From positions 1,364,001 to 1,428,000 of the forward strand of contig NZ_FMBM01000002.1 of the NCBI RefSeq assembly GCF_900094735.1: a stretch of DNA of 64,000 bases, written 5' to 3'. The stretch is from Saliniramus fredricksonii (GTDB lineage Bacteria; Pseudomonadota; Alphaproteobacteria; Rhizobiales; Beijerinckiaceae). A model generated the notes under the pieces. That model was not told where the DNA came from. It did no database searches and saw nothing but the letters and a program-made list of their open reading frames with translations. Position numbers and translations under genes: made by a program. Positions within the stretch are counted from its first letter, which is position 1. Each line of letters starts with the position of its first letter. This document shows, piece by piece, positions 9,076-17,961 of the stretch.

Positions 9076-9522
9076 TCAGAAGATCTTGCGATATTGAATG
9101 AAGCCCGGCAGGTCCGCGACCTGGTCGTAGAGAATCCGCGCCTCGTAGTTCTTTTCCTGCGTGAGCCAGTAGACACGCGCCGCGCCGGCTTCCCGCGCAC
9201 GTGCATAGACTGCCTCGATCAGCCTGCGCCCGGCTCCCTTGCCGCGCGCCTGCGGCACGGTGAAGAGATCCTGCAGATAGCAGTAGTCGCCGATCGTCCA
9301 GGTCGAACGATGGAAGATGTAGTGCACGATGCCGACCAGTTCCTCGCCCAGAAAGGCGCCGAGGGCGTACATGGGTTCGTTGGGATCATGCAGGCGATCC
9401 CATGTCGTCTGCGTCACCTGATCCGAGACCGATGTCTTGTAGAAGGTGAGATAGCCCTGCCAAAGCGGCTCCCATGCTTCGCGGTCATCGCGGTGCAGCT
9501 TCCTGATTTCGATTCCGGCCAT
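9076..9522 (-). CDS. GNAT family N-acetyltransferase
   Basis: A 148-residue acetyl-CoA-dependent transferase. The GNAT fold is visible: IRKLHRDDREAWEPLWQGYL at the start, the acetyl-CoA motif A as LQDLFTVPQARGKGAGRRLIE (Q/RxxGxG/A, residues about 88-105), and motif B with YWLTQEKNYEARILYDQV. The ATG at 9522 was chosen for GGAAGGAG seven bases upstream; a longer frame to 9621 has no such site. The acceptor substrate is unknown. It lies upstream of recJ on the same strand. Confidence 0.9.
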   Translation of the reverse strand: MAGIEIRKLHRDDREAWEPLWQGYLTFYKTSVSDQVTQTTWDRLHDPNEPMYALGAFLGEELVGIVHYIFHRSTWTIGDYCYLQDLFTVPQARGKGAGRRLIEAVYARAREAGAARVYWLTQEKNYEARILYDQVADLPGFIQYRKIF

Positions 9523-9691
9523 CGCGACACTCCTTCCGATCATCCCGTCCGCGAAGATGCGTAGCAGATATCCGGTTCCGACGCATCCCGCCGGCCTGGT
9601 GCGACATCCTGTCTTCAGCAACCGGACGCAAGCTGTTTTCGCTTGCGCCGCCTTATTGGAGTGGGTATGAAAAAGACAGTGATATCAATAG

Positions 9692-9708
9692 TTTAGAGAG
9701 CTTCTAAA
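9692..9708. promoter_or_regulatory. Iron control element (Irr box) upstream of bfd
   Basis: TTTAGAGAGCTTCTAAA is an inverted repeat 12 bases before the bfd ribosome-binding site and start region. It matches the ICE consensus TTTAGAA-N3-TTCTAAA bound by the haem-responsive regulator Irr of alphaproteobacteria, with one half-site position changed. The expected effect is repression of iron-storage genes under iron limitation. Confidence 0.8.
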
Positions 9709-9720
9709 CTGGAGTGCGCG

Positions 9721-9966
9721 ATGATTGTCTGTTCCTGCAACGTCCTCTCGGACCGCGATGTGCGCGGCTGTCTCAACCCGGGCGCGGATTGCCCGCGCAC
9801 CCCTGCCCAGGTTTATCGCTGTCTCGGGTGCTCTGCCCAGTGCGGGCGTTGCGCCCGGACGATTCGCAAGATCATGGATGCGACCCTGCCCGGAATCGAC
9901 CCGTGCGCAGGCTGTCCCGCCGCCTGCGAAACGCATCATGACGAAGCCATGGAGCATGCCGGCTGA
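9721..9966 (+). CDS. bfd: Bacterioferritin-associated ferredoxin-like protein with extra cysteines
   Basis: An 81-residue [2Fe-2S] protein that in known cases passes electrons to bacterioferritin to mobilise stored iron. The expected ligands are C4 and C6 (MIVCSCNVLSDRDVR) and C41/C44 (QCGRC). Unusually there are further cysteines at 17, 24, 34, 37, 62, 65 and 69, including CLGC just before the usual pair and CAGCPAAC in a C-terminal extension that classical Bfd lacks. GGAG precedes the ATG. An Irr box lies upstream and bfr follows 105 bases downstream on the same strand under its own Irr box. Confidence 0.88.
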   Translation: MIVCSCNVLSDRDVRGCLNPGADCPRTPAQVYRCLGCSAQCGRCARTIRKIMDATLPGIDPCAGCPAACETHHDEAMEHAG

Positions 9967-10040
9967 CATGTGTCGTGACCCGGCATTCCGTGGCGCGAGC
10001 GAGGCTATTGACGAACGCCCCAGCGCAGCGTACTAGAATT

Positions 10041-10057
10041 TTTAGAACGATTCTAAA
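10041..10057. promoter_or_regulatory. Iron control element (Irr box) upstream of bfr
   Basis: TTTAGAACGATTCTAAA is a perfect 7-3-7 palindrome, the exact ICE consensus for Irr, ending 14 bases before the bfr ATG. The overlap with the presumed promoter suggests direct repression of bacterioferritin when iron is short. Confidence 0.88.
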
Positions 10058-10071
10058 TTTGGAGTGCTTTA

Positions 10072-10548
10072 ATGAAGGGCGACAAGAAGGTCATCGAGTA
10101 TCTCAACCGCGGGCTGCGCAGCGAACTGACGGCGGTCAGCCAGTACTGGCTGCATTATCGCATCCTCGATGACTGGGGCTACAAGGACCTCGCGCAGTTC
10201 TGGCGCAAGGAATCGATCGAGGAAATGCACCACGCGGACAAGTTCGTCGAGCGGATCCTGTTCCTTGAAGGCTTCCCCAATCTGCAAGAGCTCGACCCGC
10301 TGCGCATTGGCCAGTCGATCGAGGAAATTCTTGATTGCGACCTCGCAGCCGAAGTCGAGGCGCGCGCGTTCTATCTGGAAGCGGCCAATTACTGCGACAG
10401 CGTCTCGGATCGGGTCTCGAAGAACCTGTTCGAGGAACTCGCGGCAGATGAGGAAGGCCATATCGACTTCCTCGAAACGCAGAAGGAACTGATCAAGCAG
10501 GTTGGCGTGCAGCTCTACGCCCAGAAGCATATCGGCGGTCTGGAATGA
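10072..10548 (+). CDS. bfr: Bacterioferritin
   Basis: A 158-residue four-helix haem ferritin that oxidises Fe(II) and stores it as a mineral inside a 24-subunit shell. All ferroxidase ligands are present at the standard numbers: E18, E51, H54, E94, E127 and H130. The haem-ligating M52 is also present (in EEMHHADKF). GGAG lies upstream of the ATG. Length is typical. It has a perfect Irr box in its promoter and follows bfd, its electron-donor partner. Confidence 0.97.
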   Translation: MKGDKKVIEYLNRGLRSELTAVSQYWLHYRILDDWGYKDLAQFWRKESIEEMHHADKFVERILFLEGFPNLQELDPLRIGQSIEEILDCDLAAEVEARAFYLEAANYCDSVSDRVSKNLFEELAADEEGHIDFLETQKELIKQVGVQLYAQKHIGGLE

Positions 10549-10578
10549 GGGCACTGGCTGCCGGTCTCGCCGGTGGCC

Positions 10579-11133
10579 TCACCTGATCAGTTGCGAGAGC
10601 GCGCGGAAAGTCTCGGTGCCTGCGCGCTCCATCCATTCGAACACCACCATCTCGCTGTTGACGACGACGCATCCCGCCTGTCGCGCACGATCAATGGCGC
10701 ATTCGCGGCTTTCCGGCACACGGCTGCCGACCGCGTCGGCCACAAGAAAAATCTGATAGCCTGCCGCCTGCAGATCGAGCGCCGTCTGCAGCACGCAGAC
10801 ATGCGCTTCGGCGCCGGCGACGACGATCTGGTCGCGCCCGACTTCCCGCAGGGCCGCGAAATGCGCGGCGAAGGCAGGGTCGCGCTGCGCAGAGAAGGTG
10901 ATCTTCTCGTGGATGAACGCAGTCGCGGGCAGGAGTTCGCGGATCGGCGCGATGGTTGGCCCCAGCCCGCGCGGATATTGCTCGGTCACCGCGACCGGGA
11001 TTGCGAGGGCGTCGGCGGAGCGGATCAGGATCCCGGCCCGTTCGGCAACAGCGGCACCCGCATGAATCGCCGGCATCAGGCGCTCCTGGAAATCGACGAT
11101 CAGCAGGATCGAACGATGGGCCTCGATGAGCAT
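10579..11133 (-). CDS. Isochorismatase-like cysteine hydrolase
   Basis: A 184-residue hydrolase of the isochorismatase/nicotinamidase fold. The catalytic triad fits: Asp in ILLIVDFQERL, Lys in FIHEKITFSA and Cys in AEAHVCVLQTALDL. The cis-peptide region (VVAGAEAH) is also present. The ATG at 11133 follows AGGAGAG; a longer frame to 11169 would start 12 codons earlier without a better site. It is close to the YcaC/YecD-like group of unknown substrate. It is convergent with bfr and lies just before the SbcC-like gene. Confidence 0.88.
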   Translation of the reverse strand: MLIEAHRSILLIVDFQERLMPAIHAGAAVAERAGILIRSADALAIPVAVTEQYPRGLGPTIAPIRELLPATAFIHEKITFSAQRDPAFAAHFAALREVGRDQIVVAGAEAHVCVLQTALDLQAAGYQIFLVADAVGSRVPESRECAIDRARQAGCVVVNSEMVVFEWMERAGTETFRALSQLIR

Positions 11134-11170
11134 GGGGCTCTCTCCTGAACCATGATGTGACATCTGCAAG

Positions 11171-13885
11171 TCAATCGTTGGGGTTCATTCCCTCTATCCG
11201 CAACATTGCGCCACCCAGTGCGGTGAAGGCGCGGTCGCGGCAGGTGAGGATGATGACCTGCTGGTGCCGGGCGGCGCGCGTGAGGGCGTCGAACATGGCC
11301 TCGATGCGTCCGTCATCGGAGAAGACGAGGGCGTCATCGAGGATGATCGGAGCGGGTCGGCCCTTCTCGGCGAGCATGGTGCCGAGCGCCAGGCGGACCA
11401 GCACGGCGATCTGCTCACGGGTGCCGTGCGACAGCTGATCGTATCCCTCCGGCGTCCCCGCGCGCGCGAGGCCGGTCGGGGCGAAATCGTCGTTCAGATC
11501 GATCTCGGCGCCGGGAAAGAGCGTGGCGAGATAGGGCGTGAGATGCTGCTTCACCGGCGCGAGAAAACGCTCGCGCCCGGCCTCGAGCGTCCCGGTGATG
11601 GTTTCCTGCAGGAGCTGCAGCGCCTGTGTATTCTGCTGCTCGCGGGCCTCCGCGCGCGCGGCAAGAGCGGTTTCCTCGCGTGCACTGGCAAGCTCTTCCT
11701 CAAGCCCGTCCGCCCCGAGCCGGCGGATGGCTTCCTCGTGGCGCGCCGCGTCACGCTCCAGGCCGGCGAGATGGGCGCGGTGATTGTCGCGCGCCTCCTC
11801 GGTACGCTGCACCCGCTCCTGCGCGATCAGCAATTGATCCTCATCCGGCGTCGCGGCTGCGAGCGCTTCGACCTCCGCCTGCTGGCGGGCCTGCGCCGCC
11901 TGCGCCTCCGCGAGCGCCGATTGGAGTTGTTCAATACGCTCCGGCGCGGCCTGCTCGGCGGCCTTGAGAGCGAGCGCATCGCGGGCCGCCACCGCGTCGT
12001 CGCGCTGGCGTGCGGTGCCGGATTTGCGCGTGCGTGCCTCGATCAGCCGCTCGCGCTTCGCCTGCTCCGCACGTTGCGCAGTTTCGAGCGCCGTGCGCGC
12101 TTCGTCCATCGCCTCGCGGCACGCGCGCGTCGCCGCACGTAATGCCGCCGGATCTTCCGCCGGCGCGGGACCGTCTTCATCTTCCTGCGCAATCAGCGCT
12201 TGCGCCTCGTTGATCCGCTCGATCAGCCCGGCGCGGGCAGCATCGACATCTGCGTCATCACCGCCGGCCTGCCGGGCGAGCATGGCGAGGCGCTCCTCCA
12301 GCGCCTTGATCTCGCGGATGAGCGCACGGGCATCGTCAAGTTGCGCCTCGGCCTGGCCGAGATCGGCCACGTTCATTGCGCCTATCGCCTTGGTATATTC
12401 CGCGCGCGCGTCCTCCAGCGCGTTCCGGTCGTGCGCGCCGCCGGCGGGGATGATGCGCAGGGAACCGATGCCTTCGACCGCGATGGCGGTCTCACCGGTG
12501 AGCGGCCGCTCGTGGCCATCGGGGAGGGGGGTGCCGTCGATGCTCATGCGCCCGGCGCCCTCGGGCGTGAGCGAGACGGCGAGGCGCGGGGCCTGCGCTT
12601 CAAGCCGCGCGCTGATCTGCACGACCATGTCATGCGCTGCCCGCGCGGTGTCGAGCCGCTCGCGGGTGACCGTGATGGCCTTGCGCGCCGCGCGTTTGTC
12701 ATGCAGTTCCGTGCGCAGACGATCGATCTCGGCGAGGCTCTCACGCAGGTTCGCGATCACGCCCCGCGCCTCGGCCCGGGCCTGCGCGGCTTCCGCCAGG
12801 CTCTGCGCCGTCTCTGCTGCGGCGAGGGCCCGTTGCGCAGCGTCCCGATCATCGATCCGGGCTTGAACGGCCTCTGCCGCCTTTGTGCAATCGGTCTGCG
12901 CCTGCTCTTCCGCCTGCACCTGCGCGGCGAGATCGTCTTCGAGCGTCGCCAGCCGGGTCTCGGCTTCCGCGAGACGGTCCTGGTAGCCCTTGGCATCAGC
13001 GAGGCGGGAGGCGGCGATCTCGCGCTGGCTGGTGAGGGCAGCGAGTTGCGATTGCGCTGTTTCCAGCTTCGCCCGCGCCGCGCGCGCGGTTTCGAGATCA
13101 CGGATCGCGGCCTCGCGCCTTGCGCGCAGATCGGCTTCGCGGGTTGGATCGCGGGCGCGGGCGAGGTCTGCGCGCAGGCGCGCGAGCGCAGCGAATTCCT
13201 CTTCGAGCGCCTGATGTCTGGCGGCGAGATCCTGCTCGCGCGCCCGCGCCGCCTGCGCCGCATCGATCGCGTGCTTCAAAGGCCCGCCAGCCCTGGGGCC
13301 GCGCGATGTCATGCGTGCATCGAGATCGGCTTCGACCCGCTCCAAGACATGCCGCGCCCGGTCACCGCCGACCAGCGCGCCGACTTCCGCCGTCACCAGA
13401 TCGGCCAGCGTGTTGCGCGCGGTTGCCGAGGCCTGATGGGCTTCGAAGGAGTCCCCCTGCTCGACCCAGATCAGGCCGAGCGCACCGATATCCGGCTCGC
13501 CACGACCGCTCCCCGGCGTGATCCCGAGCAGCCTCCAGACCGCCTCGTCGGCCTCAGCCCCGCGCGCGATGACCGCGCCGTCGCGGCTGAGTTCTGCCTT
13601 GTCGCTACGCATGAATTTCTTTGTGAGGCAGTAATCATGCTCATCAATGCGGAAATCGACCGTGATCTCCACCGGCAAGGCTGCATGTTCTGTTGCAATT
13701 TTTTTTATCGGTTCCCGTTTGCTATTGTGCCGGTGAAACAACGCCACGCGCAAAGCCCGAAACAGCGTCGATTTCCCCGCCTCATTCGGCGCGCTGAGGA
13801 TATTGAGACCGGGCGAGAAGCCCGTCAGCCGGGTCTCGCGGGTGAAGCGCCCGACGCCGTTGACGCTGATTCCGGTGATGATCAC
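11171..13885 (-). CDS. SbcC/YhaN-like ATPase subunit of a DNA repair nuclease
   Basis: A 904-residue SMC/Rad50-type ATPase. The Walker A motif is SAPNEAGKSTLF near residue 35 after FSPGLNIL. Two long coiled-coil arms rich in Ala, Arg and Glu follow (about 180-430 and 510-750). The ABC signature region is QLSHGTREQIAVLVRLALG and the Walker B is PIILDDALVFSDDGR near the C-terminus. The zinc-hook CxxC is absent, which favours the YhaN type over true SbcC. It overlaps the upstream metallophosphoesterase gene by 4 bases (ATGA), so the two form one nuclease complex. A role in end processing or restart is inferred from the family. Confidence 0.9.
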   Translation of the reverse strand: MIITGISVNGVGRFTRETRLTGFSPGLNILSAPNEAGKSTLFRALRVALFHRHNSKREPIKKIATEHAALPVEITVDFRIDEHDYCLTKKFMRSDKAELSRDGAVIARGAEADEAVWRLLGITPGSGRGEPDIGALGLIWVEQGDSFEAHQASATARNTLADLVTAEVGALVGGDRARHVLERVEADLDARMTSRGPRAGGPLKHAIDAAQAARAREQDLAARHQALEEEFAALARLRADLARARDPTREADLRARREAAIRDLETARAARAKLETAQSQLAALTSQREIAASRLADAKGYQDRLAEAETRLATLEDDLAAQVQAEEQAQTDCTKAAEAVQARIDDRDAAQRALAAAETAQSLAEAAQARAEARGVIANLRESLAEIDRLRTELHDKRAARKAITVTRERLDTARAAHDMVVQISARLEAQAPRLAVSLTPEGAGRMSIDGTPLPDGHERPLTGETAIAVEGIGSLRIIPAGGAHDRNALEDARAEYTKAIGAMNVADLGQAEAQLDDARALIREIKALEERLAMLARQAGGDDADVDAARAGLIERINEAQALIAQEDEDGPAPAEDPAALRAATRACREAMDEARTALETAQRAEQAKRERLIEARTRKSGTARQRDDAVAARDALALKAAEQAAPERIEQLQSALAEAQAAQARQQAEVEALAAATPDEDQLLIAQERVQRTEEARDNHRAHLAGLERDAARHEEAIRRLGADGLEEELASAREETALAARAEAREQQNTQALQLLQETITGTLEAGRERFLAPVKQHLTPYLATLFPGAEIDLNDDFAPTGLARAGTPEGYDQLSHGTREQIAVLVRLALGTMLAEKGRPAPIILDDALVFSDDGRIEAMFDALTRAARHQQVIILTCRDRAFTALGGAMLRIEGMNPND

Positions 13886-15000
13886 GCCCGTTCCCCCGTC
13901 GTCACGAGGGTGTAGAGCCGCGTCAGCGCCGCCTCGGCCACCGCCCGCGCCTGCGGGTCGGCGCTCGCATCGTCGATCCGCCGCCCGAGTTCCTCGGCCA
14001 CCTGCCGCAAGGCCCCGTCGAAATCGATCGCCTCGATATCGGCGCGGCTCGGGCGAAGATGCAGGCCGGCCAGATCGTATTCGAGATGCGCACAGGCCGC
14101 CTCGAGCCGCTCAAGTGTCGTCTCCAGTTCCTGCCGCGTGGCAAGCGACAGCGTGCCGGTGAGATCGAGACGCAACACCGCCTGCGGCAAAGCTTCGATG
14201 GCGCGCCAGCGCGCGGCTTCATCGGCCACCGCCTCATCCGCCTGCAGGTCCGCCCGCAGGCGCTGCCAGCAATAGCGCCCGGTGATCTCCTCGCGCACCT
14301 CCGGCTCAGCGCCACCGCGCAGGGTGACGACGAGCGCCTTGCCCGCGATCTGGCTGTCGAACCGGTCGGGCTCCGGCGTGCCGGCATAATGCACGCGTGG
14401 CGTGATCTTCAGCGTGCGATGCCAGTCCCCGAGGGCGAGATAGGCGAGCCCGGCGCGCTCGGGGCGCTGCGGGTCGATCAGATTCGCGGCCTCGCCGGCA
14501 CTGTCGAAACCCTGCACCGAGCCATGGGCGAGACCGATGCGGACGGCGCCGGGCGGTGTCGGCGCCCGGTCCATCCAGGTGGTGAGATCGTCGACCGCGC
14601 TCTTGCGGGTGAGCGGGGCGGGCAGGAGCCAGACGCCATCGGCGATGGCGGTCGGCTCGGGGCTCAGATGAAGACGGATATTCACTGGCGGATCATCGGC
14701 TGCGATCTGGTCCCACAGCCCGTTGGGCCGGTGCGGATCGTGATTGCCGGGGAGCAGATGCCAGGTCACATGCGGGAAGCGGCGCATGCGCTCCAGCGGC
14801 GCACGGCGCGTGGCGGGGAGGGGGGTCTCCATGTCGTAGACGTCGCCTGCGACGAGCACATGCGCGGCCCCCTCGCGCATCGCAAGCGCGCCGAGCGCGT
14901 CGATCGCATCGAGCCGCGCCTGCCGAAACAGCGCCTCGCGCTCGCCGAAACGGCGAAACACCTTCCCGATCTGCCAATCTGCCGTATGGATGAAACGCAT
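13882..15000 (-). CDS. SbcD/YhaO-like metallophosphoesterase
   Basis: The 372-residue nuclease partner of the ATPase encoded downstream. The dinuclear metal-site motifs are in order: FIHTADWQIGK (D-x-H type), VLVAGDVYDMETP (GD), LLPGNHDPHRP (GNHD), GLAHGSVQGF (H) and LALGDWHRTL (GxxH). ATG 15000 was chosen because conserved MRFIHTADWQ begins there; the frame runs on to 15132 but that part is unlike the family. The 4-base overlap with the ATPase gene indicates coupled translation. Confidence 0.92.
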   Translation of the reverse strand: MRFIHTADWQIGKVFRRFGEREALFRQARLDAIDALGALAMREGAAHVLVAGDVYDMETPLPATRRAPLERMRRFPHVTWHLLPGNHDPHRPNGLWDQIAADDPPVNIRLHLSPEPTAIADGVWLLPAPLTRKSAVDDLTTWMDRAPTPPGAVRIGLAHGSVQGFDSAGEAANLIDPQRPERAGLAYLALGDWHRTLKITPRVHYAGTPEPDRFDSQIAGKALVVTLRGGAEPEVREEITGRYCWQRLRADLQADEAVADEAARWRAIEALPQAVLRLDLTGTLSLATRQELETTLERLEAACAHLEYDLAGLHLRPSRADIEAIDFDGALRQVAEELGRRIDDASADPQARAVAEAALTRLYTLVTTGERA

Positions 15001-15163
15001 GCCGAATCCGTTGGAACCGCAGCGAAGATGCCCCGTCCGCGCGACGCTGTCGAGGCAAAGCATGTGCCGCAAAGGGTTTTCGTCACGACATTGAAAAAAT
15101 CGGGAGGGCTTGAAAAAACGGGCTTGCATCACAAAACACGTCCAGCTATACGCTCCCCAGCGA

Positions 15164-15239
15164 TCCCCGATAGCTCAGTTGGTAGAGCAAGCGGCTGTTA
15201 ACCGCTCGGTCGCAGGTTCGAGTCCTGCTCGGGGAGCCA
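15164..15239 (+). tRNA. tRNA-Asn (GTT)
   Basis: The acceptor stem TCCCCGA pairs with TCGGGGA, D-arm GCTCAGTTGGTAGAGC, anticodon arm GCGGCTGTTAACCGC with anticodon GTT, T-arm CAGGTTCGAGTCCTG and an encoded CCA. Confidence 0.97.
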
Positions 15240-15375
15240 CTCTTCTCATCACCTTTTACCCGCGACATTGGTGACTTTTCAGCGCCGTATCCTCGATGCG
15301 CAGTGATACTGGCGCGACGTTACAGCGTGACAGCCGATATTCGCGTGTCCTGCGCTCCGAACTGGCGGATCTGAC

Positions 15376-16269
15376 ATGACCGCGCGTATCTTTCTCCCGT
15401 TTGCGATGGCCTTTCTGGCCAATTTCATTCTCGGCGCCTCGTCGATCTACTGGCATCTGTTTGTCGGGCTATCGCCCGTCGTTCTCGTGATCTGGCGGAT
15501 CGCGTTCTCACTGATCCTGCTCGGTCTGCTCGTCGGCTGGTTCGTCATGCGTGGGAACGATTCGCTGCGGCGGTTGTCGGGGCGCGTCGTGGGGCTCCAC
15601 GTGGCGGCGGCCATCCTTGTGGCGATCAACTGGGGTACCTTCATCCAGGCATCGCTGCAGGGGGCGGTGATCGAGAGCGGCCTCGGCTATCTTCTCGCGC
15701 CGGTCTTCGTGATGCTGACGGGGCTGTTCTTTCTCGCCGAGCCGCGAACCGGCCCACGGATCGCCTGCATCGCGATCATCCTGCTCGCTCTCGTCACCCT
15801 GGTGATGACGGCGGGCAGGCTGGAGCACTGGGTCTACTGGACCATCGGGGCCAGCTGGGGCGGATATACGCTCTTGAAGAAGCGCACGCCCCTGTCGCCG
15901 ATCGAGGGCCTCTTCGTCGAGACCGCCGTTCTCGCGATGCTGCTGGCTCTGGCCTCGATCTGGATTGATTTCGGCGCGCACGCCCCGGCTGCCTCGCAGT
16001 TGCTCGCCTATCCCTGGCTGGTGACGGCCGGAATCGTCTCGCTCGCACCGCTCGTCATGTTCGCATTTGCTGCGCGCAGGCTCGGCGCCTTCAATATGGG
16101 CGCATTGCAGTTCGTCCTCCCGACGACGCAGCTGGTGGTATCGTATGTTTATTACGGGCAGGTCGCGACGCCAGCGACGTATCTCTGTTTCGGGGTGATC
16201 TGGCTGGCGCTCGTGACGCTCACGCTCCGGGAAGGCGGCGCCTTCGGGGGGAGGCGCGCTCCGGGATGA
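15376..16269 (+). CDS. EamA-family transporter, RarD-like
   Basis: A 297-residue inner-membrane protein with about ten hydrophobic segments, the drug/metabolite transporter topology. Marks of the RarD branch are FILGASSIYWHLFVGLSPV with an early R in VIWRIAFS, INWGTFIQASLQGAVIESGLGY and NPL-like PTTQLVVSYVYYG. The substrate is not known; RarD proteins have been linked to chloramphenicol sensitivity and amino-acid export only loosely. It stands alone downstream of tRNA-Asn. Confidence 0.87.
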   Translation: MTARIFLPFAMAFLANFILGASSIYWHLFVGLSPVVLVIWRIAFSLILLGLLVGWFVMRGNDSLRRLSGRVVGLHVAAAILVAINWGTFIQASLQGAVIESGLGYLLAPVFVMLTGLFFLAEPRTGPRIACIAIILLALVTLVMTAGRLEHWVYWTIGASWGGYTLLKKRTPLSPIEGLFVETAVLAMLLALASIWIDFGAHAPAASQLLAYPWLVTAGIVSLAPLVMFAFAARRLGAFNMGALQFVLPTTQLVVSYVYYGQVATPATYLCFGVIWLALVTLTLREGGAFGGRRAPG

Positions 16270-16828
16270 GCCTTCCTGCCGTTTTCGAGGCGTTGCCCAT
16301 GATGCGCCGCCTAGGATGAGCGACGATCAGCGCCGCTTGCGTCAAAATCCGACAATTCGAATCGACGACGTTTGATTTTTGTTCACGAAATTAAAAATTG
16401 CTGAATTGTCTCATTCAATTTTTGGTGGAGACTTGATGAATTGAGACAATTTATATCATTTTTATAAATAGTTTAATTTGCGGGCGAATCTGTTGTTGGA
16501 TAAATATTTATTCAATTTTTGCATTCTCTGGCAACAATTTGAAACGATTCTCTGTTTCTGCACTTGCGTGATGCCTTGGAAGTTATCTCTACGACATCAC
16601 TCTGATATTTTGTTCGTAATTTGTTTCAGCAATGTCGGGCCGACAGGCACCACCCTCATCCACATGGAATTCTGCCAGGGGCACATTCATGATGTGAACG
16701 CACTTGCTCCGAATCAACGAACCGGAAACACTATGAGCATCCCACGGCTGCCGCGCTTTCAGGCAACGCGATTCGCTAAGCTGTCTGCGCGGGGGCATGT
16801 GGGCAGGTCCTCCAGCCAGCGTGAAGAC
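16270..16828. other. AT-rich intergenic region upstream of the first ParA gene
   Basis: About 560 bases, much richer in A and T than its neighbours from 16360 to 16640. It holds an inverted repeat (ATTGTCTCA at 16405-16413 and TGAGACAAT at 16442-16450). An open frame runs from 16478 into the ParA gene, but the upstream part does not look like protein. It may carry the promoter or a partition site for the pair downstream; no direct GATCACAGGAT repeat like that of the second pair is present. Confidence 0.5.
16405..16450. repeat. Inverted repeat in AT-rich leader of parA-1
   Basis: The arms ATTGTCTCA and TGAGACAAT are exact over 9 bases with a 28-base spacer, and the homology continues inward (TTCA/TGAA) with one bulged base. 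It has no U-tract, so it is more like an operator or partition site than a terminator. Confidence 0.5.
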
Positions 16829-17485
16829 ATGAAGACAATAGCGATCATTTCCCAGAAAGGCGGCGCCGGCAAGACGACGCTCGCTGTTCATCTCGCGGTC
16901 TGCGCGCATCTCGCCGGCCATCGGTCAGCGGTGATCGATCTCGACCCGCAGGCGACGGCGCGCAAATGGGCCGACAAGCGCCGGGACGAGCCCGAGGTCG
17001 TCGGTGATCATGCCGAGCGGTTGCCGTTCCTCACGGAGGCGGCGAAGAACAACGGCGCCGATCTGCTCGTCATCGACACCGCGCCGAATGCCGACAGGGC
17101 ATCGCTGATGGCGGCGCGGGCTGCGGACCTGATCCTGATCCCGTGCCGGCCCGCCGCCTTTGATCTCGATGCGATCGCTGCGACCTGCGATCTCGCGGAT
17201 CTCGCACGCCGTCCGGCCTGGGTGCTGCTCTCCTCCGCGCCGGTGCGCTCGCCGCTGGTCGAGGAATCGCGGCTTGGCCTTGAGGCGGATGGTCGTCGGG
17301 TCGCGCCGTTCGTGCTGCATCAGCGCGTCGCTTTCTCGCACAGCGTGATCGACGGGCGCACCGCGATGGAGTTCGAGCCCTTCGGCAAGGCTGCAGGCGA
17401 GCTGCGCGACATCTACGCATGGGCCTGCAAGGAAATCGAGCTGGATTCGCGCCTTCCGGGCTCGAAAATGCGCAAAAGCGCGTAA
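16829..17485 (+). CDS. ParA family ATPase (first copy)
   Basis: A 218-residue deviant-Walker ATPase of the ParA/Soj/MinD superfamily. The N-terminus is MKTIAIISQKGGAGKTT with the P-loop Lys pair typical of ParA. Walker A' Asp region AVIDLDPQATARKWA and Walker B DLLVIDTAP follow. No N-terminal helix-turn-helix is present, so it is a small (type Ib) ParA. ATG 16829 was chosen at the start of the conserved fold; the frame extends upstream to 16478 without likeness. It is followed at 34 bases by a ribbon-helix-helix gene, and the pair recurs at 44903-45875. Confidence 0.88.
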   Translation: MKTIAIISQKGGAGKTTLAVHLAVCAHLAGHRSAVIDLDPQATARKWADKRRDEPEVVGDHAERLPFLTEAAKNNGADLLVIDTAPNADRASLMAARAADLILIPCRPAAFDLDAIAATCDLADLARRPAWVLLSSAPVRSPLVEESRLGLEADGRRVAPFVLHQRVAFSHSVIDGRTAMEFEPFGKAAGELRDIYAWACKEIELDSRLPGSKMRKSA

Positions 17486-17519
17486 CGCGCGGCGACCGGA
17501 TCGAAAGGGAGACTGAACC

Positions 17520-17846
17520 ATGAGCAAGCGCGCCAGTCTGTTCGGGGCCCGCGGGCCGAAACTCGTCGAAGACGATGATACCGCAGCAGTCACCGGAGAG
17601 GTCTCTGCTACGTCGGCGACCGCCTCGCCTGCTTCCCCGGCTCCCGCAGCAGAGCCGGAACCGAAGCGCAAATATCCCGTGGCGAAGACCCGTGAGGGCA
17701 AGCGCGTCGCCACCGTCTATCTTGAGCCGGAAGCGCTCAGGCAACTCAAGCGCATCGGCTTCGATGAGGAGACGACCGTACAGGAATTGCTGGTCGAGGG
17801 AATCAATGCCGTCTTCGAGAAGCGTGGATTGAGCCGGATCGCCTGA
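17520..17846 (+). CDS. Ribbon-helix-helix partner of ParA (first copy)
   Basis: A 108-residue protein. A disordered, Ala/Pro-rich N-terminal half (SATSATASPASPAPAAEPEP) is followed by a C-terminal DNA-binding ribbon-helix-helix: KRVATVYLEPEALRQLKRI (strand, helix 1), then TVQELLVEGINAVFEKRGL (helix 2). It is equivalent to the centromere-binding partner of small ParA ATPases. GGGAGACTGAACC precedes the ATG. The layout and C-terminal domain match the gene at 45549. Confidence 0.8.
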   Translation: MSKRASLFGARGPKLVEDDDTAAVTGEVSATSATASPASPAPAAEPEPKRKYPVAKTREGKRVATVYLEPEALRQLKRIGFDEETTVQELLVEGINAVFEKRGLSRIA

Positions 17847-17961
17847 TTCTGATTGCCGCATCGGCATTCCGGCAAAACGGACCTTGCGCCGGCCTGCCTC
17901 TGTCGTCGCGCGCATCGTGTTATGAATGCGCAGGCAACAAGATCAGGGAAGGAAGCCACGC

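Noticed and set aside
12200-13915. A 571-codon plus-strand frame opposite the SbcC-like gene
   Set aside because: Antisense of a gene with clear Walker motifs; no signals or domains of its own.
16478-16828. A frame extending the first ParA upstream by 117 codons
   Set aside because: The extension is AT-rich and unlike any ParA N-terminus; the conserved fold begins at 16829.
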